Origin: Myxococcales bacterium
GTDB lineage: Bacteria; Myxococcota_A; Polyangia; Polyangiales; Polyangiaceae
DNA: 60,181 nucleotides
Assembly: GCA_025359105.1 (NCBI GenBank)
Contig: JANYHK010000052.1
Location: forward strand, 1 to 60,181
Direction: 5' to 3'
In this document: positions 16,408 to 25,102 of the stretch, one piece after another
Position numbering within the stretch: position 1 is the first letter of the stretch
Layout: each line of letters opens with the position of its first letter
Made by a program: the position numbers and the translations under genes
Notes under the pieces: generated by a model
What the model was told of the DNA's origin: nothing
Seen by the model: the letters and a program-made list of their open reading frames with translations, nothing else
The model's database searches: none

Positions 16408-17670
16408 CGTCGTGGCGATCGCGACGACGCTGGACGCGGCGGTCCCCGTCACGTCGACCGCGGCCGACCACGTGCCGCCGGTCAGGCGCGCCGTCTTCAC
16501 CGCGCCGCCGGCCATCGGGAGCGCCACGATCGCGTCGTCGCCGCACGCGCCGGGAGCGACGGCGGGGAGACCTGCGAGGATCCCAGGATCGAGGTTCGTC
16601 GCGGGAAGAACCCAATTCGTGCCGTCGAACCTGACCGCGTACGCCTTGCCGTTCGAGCCCTGGAAGACGATGACGGCCTTGCCGCCCGGCAAAGCCGCGG
16701 CAGCCACCGGGATGCCGGTGCCGGTGAAGAGCGTATCGTCGATCTTGGCGTGATCGGTCCACACGGTGCCGGTGCGCGTCGCCCAGCTGACCTTGAAGTC
16801 GTTCAGGTGGATGTAGACGACCATCGCGTCGCTCGCGCCCGACGTCGCGACGAGCGCGGGCACCAACGATTCGGTTTGTGCCGTGCCGATCTGGAGACCG
16901 GTGCCGGCCGCGAGACCTTCGGCGTAGAGGTTCGTGTTGTTGCCGCCCCGGTGCGCGAAGAGCAGCGCGCCGCCGACCGCGGCCATGCCCACGCCGGTGG
17001 GCCCGAAGCTCTGCGCAGACGAGCCGCCGACCGGATCGGTCGCCGCGTCCCACGCGCCGGCCTTGTAGGTGCCGTGGAAGTACTTGTCCGCGCCGTCGCG
17101 GTAGACGAGGTGAACCTCCGTCCCCGCGAGCGTGGTCAGCGCGGGCTGGGCCGTCGTGATGGCGCCGCCGATGCTGGTCGGCGCCGACCAGGACGCGCCG
17201 CTCCACGCCGTCCATTGGATGGCGTTGGACGCGCCGATGACGACGCCGTGAAAGCCCCCGCCGAACGGGACCAGCGTAGTGCCGCCGTTGTAAGCGCCCG
17301 CGACGCTCGCGGTTGCCCAGGCGCCGGCGCCGGTCCGCACCGCCTGGTAGAGCGTGGTCGTGCTCGCGGAGAGCACCGCCGTCTTGTCGGCGCAGCCCCC
17401 GGCGTCGGTGTCCGCGTCGCTGGCTGCGTCGGTGCCAGAGTCGTTCGGCGGCGGCGGGCTCGCATCCGCACCGGCGGCGTCCGGGGGAGGGCTGGCGCCG
17501 TCGTCCTGGGGCGAGCCACCGTCGCCGCCCGTCGCGGTGTTCCCGTCTCTGCCGCCGTCGTTGGGGCCGAAGGTCGGGCCGTGCGCCTGGTCGGTGCTGC
17601 CCGAGGCGGTACACGCGGCGACCGGGAAAAACAGGGCGATCAGGACGAACCTCAGGGATGAGTTACGCAT
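16402..17670 (-). CDS. Large lipoprotein, beta-propeller-like
   Basis: 422 aa. The signal FVLIALFFPVAACTAS has lipobox VAAC. Residues 25-90 are a disordered Asp/Gly/Ala/Pro linker. The rest is repeated short beta-strand blocks with recurring Trp and Asp-Gly (AWSGASWSAP, GTYKAGAWDAATDP, TRTGTVWTDHAKI, RFDGTNWVLPATN, TGGTWSAAVDV), as in PLL/sialidase-like propellers on myxobacterial surfaces. No catalytic residues stand out, so a binding or structural role is more likely. Function unknown. Confidence 0.7.
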   Translation of the reverse strand: MRNSSLRFVLIALFFPVAACTASGSTDQAHGPTFGPNDGGRDGNTATGGDGGSPQDDGASPPPDAAGADASPPPPNDSGTDAASDADTDAGGCADKTAVLSASTTTLYQAVRTGAGAWATASVAGAYNGGTTLVPFGGGFHGVVIGASNAIQWTAWSGASWSAPTSIGGAITTAQPALTTLAGTEVHLVYRDGADKYFHGTYKAGAWDAATDPVGGSSAQSFGPTGVGMAAVGGALLFAHRGGNNTNLYAEGLAAGTGLQIGTAQTESLVPALVATSGASDAMVVYIHLNDFKVSWATRTGTVWTDHAKIDDTLFTGTGIPVAAAALPGGKAVIVFQGSNGKAYAVRFDGTNWVLPATNLDPGILAGLPAVAPGACGDDAIVALPMAGGAVKTARLTGGTWSAAVDVTGTAASSVVAIATTK

Positions 17671-17712
17671 GGCGGGCCTGCAATGTAGCAGGGGCGCGCG
17701 GCACCGCCAGTG

Positions 17713-18339
17713 TCAGCGAAGGAGGTCGCGGTAACGTGAGGCCGCGGCGTAAAGGGCGGCGAGCGCGGCCCGGACGGCGCGGGACCTCGCGGCCCTGGAC
17801 CTCACGATTTCTCGAGGAATGCGCAGGCCGAGGAGCGTGTCCTTGGGGACCCGCGGGTGGTGCCCCCCCTCCTGCCCCGCGGCGAGCGCGGCCTGCGGCG
17901 CCGCCCCCAGGAGGAACGGGACGAGGTATGCGAGGTCGCCGCTCCCGGGCGGCTGCAGGACGTAGAACTCGGTGGAGCACGCGAGGATCGCGCCTTCGGC
18001 CGCGCGGGACGCTGCAGGATGCATCAAGGCGATCTGCCGGAGGTACGGACGCAGTCGCGACACGAGCAAGTCCCCCTCGCGGACCCGCTTCTTCGGGCTC
18101 GTCGCAGCCGCCGACGCGCGCGCCGCGTGGACGTCGAGGACGCCGTCCTTGGCGTGCGTCGTGTCGAGCACGATCGCGGCCGCGAGATCCTTGCCCACGA
18201 CGCGCTCGTTCCGTTCGCGGACGAGCTCGCCCAGCGCCACGCCACCGCGCCCTCCCAGGCGCGCGGCCAGGTGACGCTCCGGCGCCAGCGTGAGCTCCGG
18301 CCCAAGATCCTCGAGCGCGCGGACGATCGCCTTGGCCAT
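17713..18339 (-). CDS. Type I restriction S-like half subunit (single target-recognition domain)
   Basis: 208 aa, ATG at 18339 overlapping the methylase stop in TGATG, so translation is coupled. The pattern LGGRGGVALGELVRERNERV, then VREGDLLVSRLRPYLRQIAL, then PKDTLLGLRIP fits one half of a type I specificity subunit: the gD.l.s..r.y..k and iP.p......i elements. Classic HsdS has two such halves and about 400 residues; this is half size. It probably guides the neighbouring methylase, perhaps as a dimer. Confidence 0.65.
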   Translation of the reverse strand: MAKAIVRALEDLGPELTLAPERHLAARLGGRGGVALGELVRERNERVVGKDLAAAIVLDTTHAKDGVLDVHAARASAAATSPKKRVREGDLLVSRLRPYLRQIALMHPAASRAAEGAILACSTEFYVLQPPGSGDLAYLVPFLLGAAPQAALAAGQEGGHHPRVPKDTLLGLRIPREIVRSRAARSRAVRAALAALYAAASRYRDLLR

Positions 18340-19505
18340 CAGCGAAAGCCCTCTTCCCCCAGGAACGCGGTGAGGCGCGTCGCGACGTCGCTCAGATCGT
18401 GGTCGAGCGCGCGGTGCCCTTCGCCCGGATCGGCGCCCGCGCGCCACACCGGCTCCCCTGCCGCGTCCTTGCCCGCGCGCTCGCTGGCGACGAACAGGAT
18501 GTTCTCCTTCGGACGCGGCGTCTCCCCGCGGGCGCGTTTCTTCGCGAGCACGAGCACCGTGCGCTGCGACGTGTGCGGCAAGAACGTCTCGCGGGGGAGG
18601 CTCACGACGGCGAAGACGCGCGCCCGCTCCACGAGCCACCGGCGAAGCGGCGCCCACGCCGGCGCCCCCACCTTGCCGTGGGGAAGGACGATGGCGAGAC
18701 GGCCGCCGGGACGCAGCAGCGTCACGCAGCGCTCGAGGAAGAACGCGTCGCGCTCGGCGCGGCGAACCAGACGGGCGACCTCGAAGCCCGCGCGGTTCAC
18801 CTCGCCGGCGAACGGGGGGTTGGTGAGCACGACGTCGATGCGTTTGGGCCATGCCGTCGCCCCGCGCGCCCGCGGATCCTGGAGCGCGTCGGCGCGCACG
18901 CGCGCTTCGGGCTTCTCTCCGGACGCGACCGCGAGCACCTTCGCGACGCGGACGGCGCGCGCGTCGACGTCGCAGCCCCACGTCGTGACCCGGGCGCGCG
19001 CCCGCGCCTGCGTGAGAAACGCGCCGGAGCCGCACGCCGGATCGATCACGCGCTCGCCGTCCGAGAGCCCCATCGCGCCGACGGCGAGATCGACGACGTG
19101 GCGCGGCGTGAAAAATTGCCCCTTGTCCCCTTTGCCGACGCGCGTGACGAGCTCCTCGAACACCGCATCCATCACCTCGCCCATGCCCCCCTTCGCGGCG
19201 TTGGCGAGCGCGCCTTCGAGCAGCGACCACACCTCCTCCAGCGTCGCGTCGGGGACGTCGAGCTCCCCGCCGAGCTCGAGCCAGCGCCACGCGCGGCGCA
19301 TCCGCGCGACCTTCGCACGAATCGCCTTCGCGCCTGGGTTGGCGGCGGCGGCGGTGGCAGCGGCGCTGGCGCCGGCGAAGAGGCGCGCGGCAGCGAGCGC
19401 GAGCACGAGCTCGAACGCGTCGGCGCCGCTCGACGCCAGCACGATCTCCTCGATGCGCGCGACCGCGCTGCGTGCGCTCTTGCCCGCGCCGTGACGCTTG
19501 GCCAC
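18339..19505 (-). CDS. N6-adenine DNA methylase (HsdM-like) without restriction partner
   Basis: 388 aa. It has the helical N-terminal region, then GQFFTPRHVVDLAVG, SAM-binding motif DPACGSGAFL near 155-164, and catalytic NPPF near 229-232. These are the hallmarks of gamma-class N6-adenine methylases of the type I M subunit family, though it is shorter than usual HsdM (about 500 aa). No HsdR-like helicase-nuclease gene occurs in the window. It could be an orphan methylase with epigenetic or protective function. Confidence 0.85.
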   Translation of the reverse strand: MAKRHGAGKSARSAVARIEEIVLASSGADAFELVLALAAARLFAGASAAATAAAANPGAKAIRAKVARMRRAWRWLELGGELDVPDATLEEVWSLLEGALANAAKGGMGEVMDAVFEELVTRVGKGDKGQFFTPRHVVDLAVGAMGLSDGERVIDPACGSGAFLTQARARARVTTWGCDVDARAVRVAKVLAVASGEKPEARVRADALQDPRARGATAWPKRIDVVLTNPPFAGEVNRAGFEVARLVRRAERDAFFLERCVTLLRPGGRLAIVLPHGKVGAPAWAPLRRWLVERARVFAVVSLPRETFLPHTSQRTVLVLAKKRARGETPRPKENILFVASERAGKDAAGEPVWRAGADPGEGHRALDHDLSDVATRLTAFLGEEGFR

Positions 19506-19533
19506 CGGTCGTCCTCTGCCTGCCCGCCTGGCG

Positions 19534-21162
19534 TTACTCGGCCCCCTGGAACGGGTAGCCGACCTGGGTGGGAGGCACGAACGTCTCCTTCACGGTGCGC
19601 GGCGACGCCCAGCGCAGCAGGTTCTGTGCGCTGCCGGCCTTGTCGTTCGTGCCCGACGCGCGCGCGCCGCCGAACGGCTGCTGCCCCACGACGGCGCCGG
19701 TGGGCTTGTCGTTCACGTAGAAGTTGCCGGCGGCGTTCCTGAGCTTCTGCGCCATGTGGTGAACGGCCGCGCGATCGCGGGCGAAGATGGCGCCGGTCAG
19801 CGCGTAGGGGCTCGTCTGGTCGACGAGATCGAGCGTCTCGTCCACCTTGGCGTCGTCGTACACGTACAAGGAGAGGAGCGGGCCGAAGAGCTCGGTCTGC
19901 ATGACGTCGTGCTTCGGATCGGTCACCTCGACCAGCGTGGGTCCGCAGAACCAGCCCTTCTCGCGCGACCACCCTTCGTCGATGAGGACCTTGCAGCCGC
20001 TGTCCTTCTTCAGGCGATCGCGCCACGACGAGAGGCGGGTGAAGGCGCGCTCGTTGATGACGGCGCCCATGAAGTTCCGGAAGTCCTTCACGTCGCCGAT
20101 CTTGAGCTGACGCGTGTGCTCGACGATGAGATCCTTCAGCTTCGGCCACAAGGAGCGCGGGACGTACGCGCGCGACGCGGCGGAGCACTTCTGCCCCTGG
20201 TACTCGAAGGCGCCGCGCACGAGCGCGACGGCGAGCGCCTCGACCTCGGCCGACGGGTGCGCGAAGACGAAATCCTTGCCCCCCGTCTCACCGACGAGGC
20301 GCGGGTAGGTGCGGTAGGTGCCGATGCGCTCGCCGATGCCGCGCCAGAGCGACTGGAACACCGCGGTCGAGCCGGTGAAATGCACGCCCGCGAGGTGACG
20401 GCTGGCCAGGCACGCCTCGGCCACCGGCGCGCCGTTTCCGTAGACGACCTCGAGGACCCCCGGCGGCAGACCCGCCGCCTCGAACAGGCGCTGCAAGTGG
20501 TACGCGGCGAGGCTCTGGTCCTCCGACGGCTTCCACACGACGACGTTGCCCATCAGCAGCGGCGCCGCCGTCAGGTTGCCGGCGATCGCCGTGAAGTTGA
20601 ACGGCGTGACCGCGAGGACGAAGCCCTCGAGCGGCCGGAGCTCGAGGGCGTTGTGCATTCCCGGCCCGCTGATGGGCTGCTCGACCAGCCGCGACGCGAA
20701 CGCCACGTTGAAGCGTAGAAAATCGATGAGCTCGCACGCCGCGTCGATCTCGGCCTGAAACGCGGTCTTGCTCTGCCCGAGCATCGTCGCCGCGTTGATC
20801 GTCGCCCGCCACGGTCCCGCGAGCAGATCGGCCGCGCGCAAGAAGACGCGGGCCCGGTCCTCGAGGCGCGTCGCCGCCCAGTCCGGCGCGGCGGCGAGCG
20901 CTCCGTCGATCGCCCGCTGCCCGAGCTCCACGCTCGACGCGTGCGCCTTCGCGACGACGCGCGCGTGATCGTGCGGCGCGCGCACGTCGAACGTCGCCCC
21001 CTCACGCACCTCACGGCCGCCGAGGACGTGCGGCACGTCCGGGCACTCGCCGCTCAACCTGGCGAGCGCGTCCTTCAACTGCGCGCGCTCGGGGGTGCCG
21101 GGGGCATAGGAGAGGATGGGCTCGTTCACCGGGAGGGGGAACGTGTGGGGGATGTCGAGCAT
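19534..21162 (-). CDS. pruA: Delta-1-pyrroline-5-carboxylate dehydrogenase (L-glutamate gamma-semialdehyde dehydrogenase)
   Basis: 542 aa. Oxidises glutamate semialdehyde, the product of proline dehydrogenase, to glutamate using NAD+. It carries the long N-terminal extension typical of this subfamily (NEPILSYAPGTPERAQLKDAL), the proton-transfer loop LVGETGGKDFVF with the catalytic Glu, and EYQGQKCSAASR with the catalytic Cys. Near the end FGGARASGTNDKAGS and VKETF are typical PruA tail features. No proline dehydrogenase gene is adjacent, so it works with one encoded elsewhere. It is divergent from the HDOD gene. Confidence 0.92.
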   Translation of the reverse strand: MLDIPHTFPLPVNEPILSYAPGTPERAQLKDALARLSGECPDVPHVLGGREVREGATFDVRAPHDHARVVAKAHASSVELGQRAIDGALAAAPDWAATRLEDRARVFLRAADLLAGPWRATINAATMLGQSKTAFQAEIDAACELIDFLRFNVAFASRLVEQPISGPGMHNALELRPLEGFVLAVTPFNFTAIAGNLTAAPLLMGNVVVWKPSEDQSLAAYHLQRLFEAAGLPPGVLEVVYGNGAPVAEACLASRHLAGVHFTGSTAVFQSLWRGIGERIGTYRTYPRLVGETGGKDFVFAHPSAEVEALAVALVRGAFEYQGQKCSAASRAYVPRSLWPKLKDLIVEHTRQLKIGDVKDFRNFMGAVINERAFTRLSSWRDRLKKDSGCKVLIDEGWSREKGWFCGPTLVEVTDPKHDVMQTELFGPLLSLYVYDDAKVDETLDLVDQTSPYALTGAIFARDRAAVHHMAQKLRNAAGNFYVNDKPTGAVVGQQPFGGARASGTNDKAGSAQNLLRWASPRTVKETFVPPTQVGYPFQGAE

Positions 21163-21184
21163 GGGGGGGAGGATAGTCGAAGAA

Positions 21185-21222
21185 ATCGGGGTCGGGGTCG
21201 GCGTCGGCGTCGGGGTCCTTCA
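21185..21222. repeat. Short GGNGTC hexamer repeat in the pruA/HDOD intergenic region
   Basis: GGGGTCGGGGTCGGCGTCGG and following bases repeat GG(G/C)GTC about five times between the divergent pruA and HDOD genes. It resembles the reverse complement of the hexamer array at 2281-2388 but is not part of a gene. Confidence 0.5.
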
Positions 21223-21256
21223 GGGACGGCGCCGAAGTACCGTTCCACCTGGTGGG

Positions 21257-22105
21257 ATGGCCGCAACTTCGCAGAGCCGGGTCCGGGCGGCGCCGGTGGT
21301 CGTGGACCGCGCGGCGCTCCTCGCCGAGGTGCTCGCAGCCTGTCACTCCCCCTCCTACACGCCGCCGGTGACGCCGGCAGTCGGGATGGAGGTGCTCGCG
21401 ATGGCGCGGCGGCCGGACGTGGCCTTCCAGGACGTCGCGCGCGTGTGCGAGAAGGATCCGCTCGTGGCCGCGCGGGTCCTGCGCGTCGCGCAATCGGCCT
21501 ATTTTTCGAGGGGCGCGCGGATCACGTCGCTGAAGGACGCGATCGTGCGCGTGGGCGTGCAGACGCTCGCGGAGCTCTTCCTCGCCGAGACCATGACCAC
21601 GCGCGTGTTCCGGGCGCCGGGGTACGACGCGGCGATGTCGTCGCTACGGCGGCACTCCGCGATGACGGCCCACATCGCGCGCGCGCTCGCTGCGCCGATG
21701 GCGCTCCACCGCGAGCACGCCTTCCTGCTCGGGCTCCTTCACGACGTGGGCGTCGCGGCCGCCGCCTACCTCGTCGGCACGCGCGTCCCGTTCGCGACCG
21801 CGTGGCCGACGATCCTCGACGCGCACGCGGAGGCGGGAAAGATCCTGTGCCGCGCGTGGAAGCTGCCCGCCGAGGTCGAGGTGGTCGTCGCCTACCACCA
21901 CGGCGGGCGTGTCGGCGGGACGCTGCACCCGAGCGCTTGCCTCGTCGGGGTCGCCGAGTGGATCGCGACCGAGATCGGCTTCGGCCTCGACGGCGAGGCT
22001 ACCCCGCCGCGTCCCGAGACGGAGCTGCGTCTCCTGGGCATCGACGACGCCGTGATCGCTGCCGTCACGGTCGACGCGAAGAACGTCGCCGCCCGCATCC
22101 TCTGA
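21257..22105 (+). CDS. HDOD-domain signalling protein
   Basis: 282 aa from ATG 21257; earlier starts run through the hexamer repeat. The HDOD core shows the expected helices: RPDVAFQDVARVCEKDPLVA, RVLRVAQSAYFS, ITSLKDAIVRVGVQTLAELF, then the HD-like HSAMTAHIA and LLGLLHDVGVAAAAYLVG. HDOD proteins are degenerate HD-fold proteins often tied to c-di-GMP and chemosensory control. Most metal ligands are altered, so a scaffold or sensor role is more likely than hydrolysis. Confidence 0.82.
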   Translation: MAATSQSRVRAAPVVVDRAALLAEVLAACHSPSYTPPVTPAVGMEVLAMARRPDVAFQDVARVCEKDPLVAARVLRVAQSAYFSRGARITSLKDAIVRVGVQTLAELFLAETMTTRVFRAPGYDAAMSSLRRHSAMTAHIARALAAPMALHREHAFLLGLLHDVGVAAAAYLVGTRVPFATAWPTILDAHAEAGKILCRAWKLPAEVEVVVAYHHGGRVGGTLHPSACLVGVAEWIATEIGFGLDGEATPPRPETELRLLGIDDAVIAAVTVDAKNVAARIL

Positions 22106-22152
22106 CGCAGCGCCACGGTGCGCGCCGTGGCGCTTCTGGTATCTCTGGCGGC

Positions 22153-23376
22153 ATGCGCGCGCTCGTCTTCGACCTGTCGCTCTGGAAATACGCCGTGGCC
22201 AAGGCCGTCGGCCCCAAGGTCCGTCGCATCTTTTACGGGCCCGGCACCTGCTTCGATCTCCGCGATGTCCCGGAGCCCACGGCGCCCGGCGACGACTGGC
22301 TCACGCTGGAGCCCATCCTCACGGGATTTTGCGGGAGCGATCTGTCAGCCATCTTCTTCAAGTACAGCCCGGCGATGAGCGCAGTCAGCATCGGCGCCGG
22401 CGAGCGCGCGGTGTTCGGGCACGAGATCCTGGCGCGCGTCGTAGGCGTGGGCGACGCCGCCAAGGGCCGCGCGAAGGTCGGCGATCGCGTCGTCGTCGAT
22501 CCAGTGCTCGCGTGCGAGCCGCGCGGGATGGACCCTTGCATGCGCTGCGCGGTCGGCGAGTACGCCACGTGTGAGCGCGTGGGCTCTGCCAAGCCGAAGG
22601 GCGTCATCCTCGGCGCGTGCACCGAGTACCCGGGCGGGTTCTCCGAGCGCATGGTCGCCCACAAATCGCAGGTGTTTCGCGTGCCCGATGCCTTGCCCGA
22701 CGACGTGGCCGTGCTCACCGAGCCGCTCGCCATCGCGGTGCACGCCGTGATGCGCCATCCGCCGAAGGACGGCGAGGAGGTGCTGGTCGTCGGCGGCGGC
22801 ATGATCGCGTTCGCGGTCGTGTGGGCGCTGAAGGAGCTTCACCCGAGCACGCACGTGACGCTCTTCACGGTCGAGGGCTACCAGGTCGACATCGCGGCGG
22901 CGATCGGCGCCGATCGCGTCTGGTCGCCCGCGAAGGGCACGCTCCTCGATCAGGCGGCGCTCGCAACGTCGTCGCAGCTCCTTCGTCCCGTCATCGGGCG
23001 GCCATTTCTCGCCGGGGGGTTCGCGCGCGTCTACGACTGCGTCGGCTCGAAGGCGAGCCTCGACGACGGGCTGCGCCTCACGCGCGGCGGCGGCACGATC
23101 GTCCTCGTCGGCAACTCGGGGCAGCTCTCGCTCGACACGACCTTTCTGTGGAACAAGGAGCTCAAGCTCGAGGGCTCGGTGTTCTACGGCACCGAGGATT
23201 TCCGGGGCCGGCGCGCGCGCACCTTCGACGCCACGCTCGAGCTCATGACCGGGACGAAGGCGCCACTGGGGCGGCTCGTGACGCACACCTTCCCGCTCGA
23301 AGACTACGGCCGCGCGATCGAGGTGAACCTCGACCGAGGAGCGCACAACAGCGTGAAGGCGGTCTTCCGGATCTAG
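22153..23376 (+). CDS. Zinc-dependent alcohol dehydrogenase (MDR superfamily, threonine/glucose dehydrogenase-like)
   Basis: 407 aa from ATG 22153. The catalytic zinc site is visible as GFCGSDLSA and FGHEI. The structural-zinc lobe is present as DPCMRCAVGEYATC, slightly expanded relative to the usual CxxCxxCx7C. The Rossmann fold begins VLVVGGGMIAFAVVWAL, and the last third has IVLVGNSGQLSLDTTFLWNKEL. The cofactor-binding turn GGGMIA lacks the last glycine of GxGxxG. Substrate cannot be assigned. It is 126 bp before the DcrB gene and is probably not part of that operon. Confidence 0.82.
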   Translation: MRALVFDLSLWKYAVAKAVGPKVRRIFYGPGTCFDLRDVPEPTAPGDDWLTLEPILTGFCGSDLSAIFFKYSPAMSAVSIGAGERAVFGHEILARVVGVGDAAKGRAKVGDRVVVDPVLACEPRGMDPCMRCAVGEYATCERVGSAKPKGVILGACTEYPGGFSERMVAHKSQVFRVPDALPDDVAVLTEPLAIAVHAVMRHPPKDGEEVLVVGGGMIAFAVVWALKELHPSTHVTLFTVEGYQVDIAAAIGADRVWSPAKGTLLDQAALATSSQLLRPVIGRPFLAGGFARVYDCVGSKASLDDGLRLTRGGGTIVLVGNSGQLSLDTTFLWNKELKLEGSVFYGTEDFRGRRARTFDATLELMTGTKAPLGRLVTHTFPLEDYGRAIEVNLDRGAHNSVKAVFRI

Positions 23377-23502
23377 CGGACACCGAGCTCGCCGTGACCG
23401 CCGTCACACCTGGCCCGGCACGCCGTGTGCACCAGGGACGCGTGCGCGCGAAAACGTGAGACGGACGGCGCGACGGCCCCTCAAGGAAGAAAGGAAGGCC
23501 GC

Positions 23503-24099
23503 ATGCCCAGAGTCCTCGATAGCACCGCCTTGGGCGACGTGACGTTCACGGCCCCGACCGGATGGCGGCGCCGCGTCCTCGTTTCGTTCGCCGAGCCCGA
23601 GCCCGACGTTCGCGCGAGCAGGAGCGCCAACGTCAACGTCAACCCGTCCAACGTCGTGTTCGTGCGCGAGCCCCTTCCCGAAGGGGAGACGTTGCACTCG
23701 CTCGTGGAGGCGCAGCTCGTGGAGATGCGAGATCTTCCGGGGTTCCGCCTGGTCGGTCATCGCACGTTCGAGCGCGACGCGATGCCCGCCGTGGAGACCA
23801 CCTGCGAGTGGGTGAACGACGAAGGCCCGATCGCGCAGACGACGACGCTCCTCGAAGCGGCCACTGCGGAGGGGCCCCTCGTGCTCAGCATCACGACCAC
23901 GTGCGCCAAACGAGACGCAGACGCGATGCGGCCCGTGTTCGCCGAGCTTTTGGAGAGCGTGCGCATGGTTCGTACTGCATCGGTCTCGGACATCGTCTCG
24001 CTTCGCCCGTTCGACGACGCGTCGCCGCCGCCGCTTCCGCTGACGTCCGCGCCACCCCGGATAGCTTCCGTCCCGATGCCCGGGTTCCGGTCTCGGTAG
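23503..24099 (+). CDS. DcrB/EagR-type (DUF1795) protein, probable effector chaperone
   Basis: 198 aa; ATG 23503 has GGAAGG five bases upstream. It shows a full DcrB/DUF1795 fold: FTAPTGWRRRVLVSF, then NVVFVREPLPEGETLHSLVE and QLVEMRDLPGF, then TFERDAMPAVETTCEWV and VLSITTTCAKRDADAMRPVF. There is no lipobox, so unlike E. coli DcrB it is cytoplasmic, as for EagR chaperones that load type VI secretion effectors with N-terminal membrane segments. A Pro-rich tail follows. First gene of a three-gene operon with gaps of 1 and 3 bases. Chaperone role is inferred from family and context. Confidence 0.8.
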   Translation: MPRVLDSTALGDVTFTAPTGWRRRVLVSFAEPEPDVRASRSANVNVNPSNVVFVREPLPEGETLHSLVEAQLVEMRDLPGFRLVGHRTFERDAMPAVETTCEWVNDEGPIAQTTTLLEAATAEGPLVLSITTTCAKRDADAMRPVFAELLESVRMVRTASVSDIVSLRPFDDASPPPLPLTSAPPRIASVPMPGFRSR

Positions 24100-24100
24100 G

Positions 24101-25099
24101 ATGGATGCTTCACCCTGGTCGCTGAACACCGCCATGAGCCTCAGACTTCGGCCCCCGGACGCACGCAACCTCCGGCAGAGGCTCGAGCTCTTGCCACCCG
24201 GGAGCACGGTCACGCTGGAGGCCGGTCGCTACGAGCTGCCCGAAGCGCTCACGCTCCTCCACGACGTCCGCTTCGTGGGAGAGGGGGACGTCGTGCTCGA
24301 CGGAGGCGGCGTCCATGGCATCGTCGCGCTGCTCGGCGTCGACCAGAAATACGCATTCCACGGCATCCAGTTCGAGAACGGCCTGGCCGAGGCCGGCGGG
24401 GCGGTGCTGGGAATGAACCGGTGTCGCGTCGACTTCGACATGTGTCGTTTCCTGGGCAACCGCGCGACGACGCGAGGCGCCGCCGTGTCGCTACGCCAGG
24501 CCAAGGGCGCGTTTCGAAGGTGCGTCTTCGAGCGCAATCTCTGTGGAGGGGCGAGCTCCGGCGGCACAATCGAGATCGGGCTCGGGTGCACGATCGAGGT
24601 CGACCGCTGTGTGCTCGCCGGCAACGAGGCCGACGTCGGCGGTGGCCTCTTCGCGGGCGACACGGCGGCGTTGATCGTCAAATCGTGCACGTTTGCGCAC
24701 AACCGCGCCCGAAGGAAGTGGGGCGGCAACGCGATCTTCCTCTTCGGCGCGACCTCGTCGGGCCCCAGCGGCCACGTCGCGAACAGCGTCTTCACCGAAC
24801 GAGATCCGTTCGGAAACGATCCCTCGAAGACATCGAAGCTCTACGTGACGAGCTCAGCCTTCACGGCGCCGGCCGGCGATCGCGCGCCGCCGGCGTTCGA
24901 AGAGGTCGGTCGCAACACGCACGTTGCGCCGGAGCTCGTGGGCGCCGGGCCCGAGGCGTGGGCGCTGGCCGAGGGGTCCGCCGGTCGCGGCACGGCCGAT
25001 CCGTCGCGCATCGACGGTGACGCCACGGACTTTCGCGGCAACCTCCTCGTGCACGACCGACGCGCGGATCCCGGCGCCCTCGCGGCGCGGAGGCGATAG
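24101..25099 (+). CDS. Right-handed parallel beta-helix protein
   Basis: 332 aa from ATG 24101; ATG 24134 is an equally possible start. The chain is a series of beta-helix coils with regular hydrophobic ladders: FVGEGDVVLDGGGVHGIVAL, CRVDFDMCRFLGNRAT, VSLRQAKGAFRRCVFERNL, IEIGLGCTIEVDRCVLAGNE, AALIVKSCTFAHNRA. The repeated C-x-F/V-x-x-N turns are typical of pectate-lyase-like repeats (PF13229). No catalytic Asp cluster of pectinases is obvious, so a structural or binding role is more likely. The position between a chaperone and a protease suggests a carrier or tip part. Confidence 0.75.
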   Translation: MDASPWSLNTAMSLRLRPPDARNLRQRLELLPPGSTVTLEAGRYELPEALTLLHDVRFVGEGDVVLDGGGVHGIVALLGVDQKYAFHGIQFENGLAEAGGAVLGMNRCRVDFDMCRFLGNRATTRGAAVSLRQAKGAFRRCVFERNLCGGASSGGTIEIGLGCTIEVDRCVLAGNEADVGGGLFAGDTAALIVKSCTFAHNRARRKWGGNAIFLFGATSSGPSGHVANSVFTERDPFGNDPSKTSKLYVTSSAFTAPAGDRAPPAFEEVGRNTHVAPELVGAGPEAWALAEGSAGRGTADPSRIDGDATDFRGNLLVHDRRADPGALAARRR

Positions 25100-25102
25100 C
25101 CG

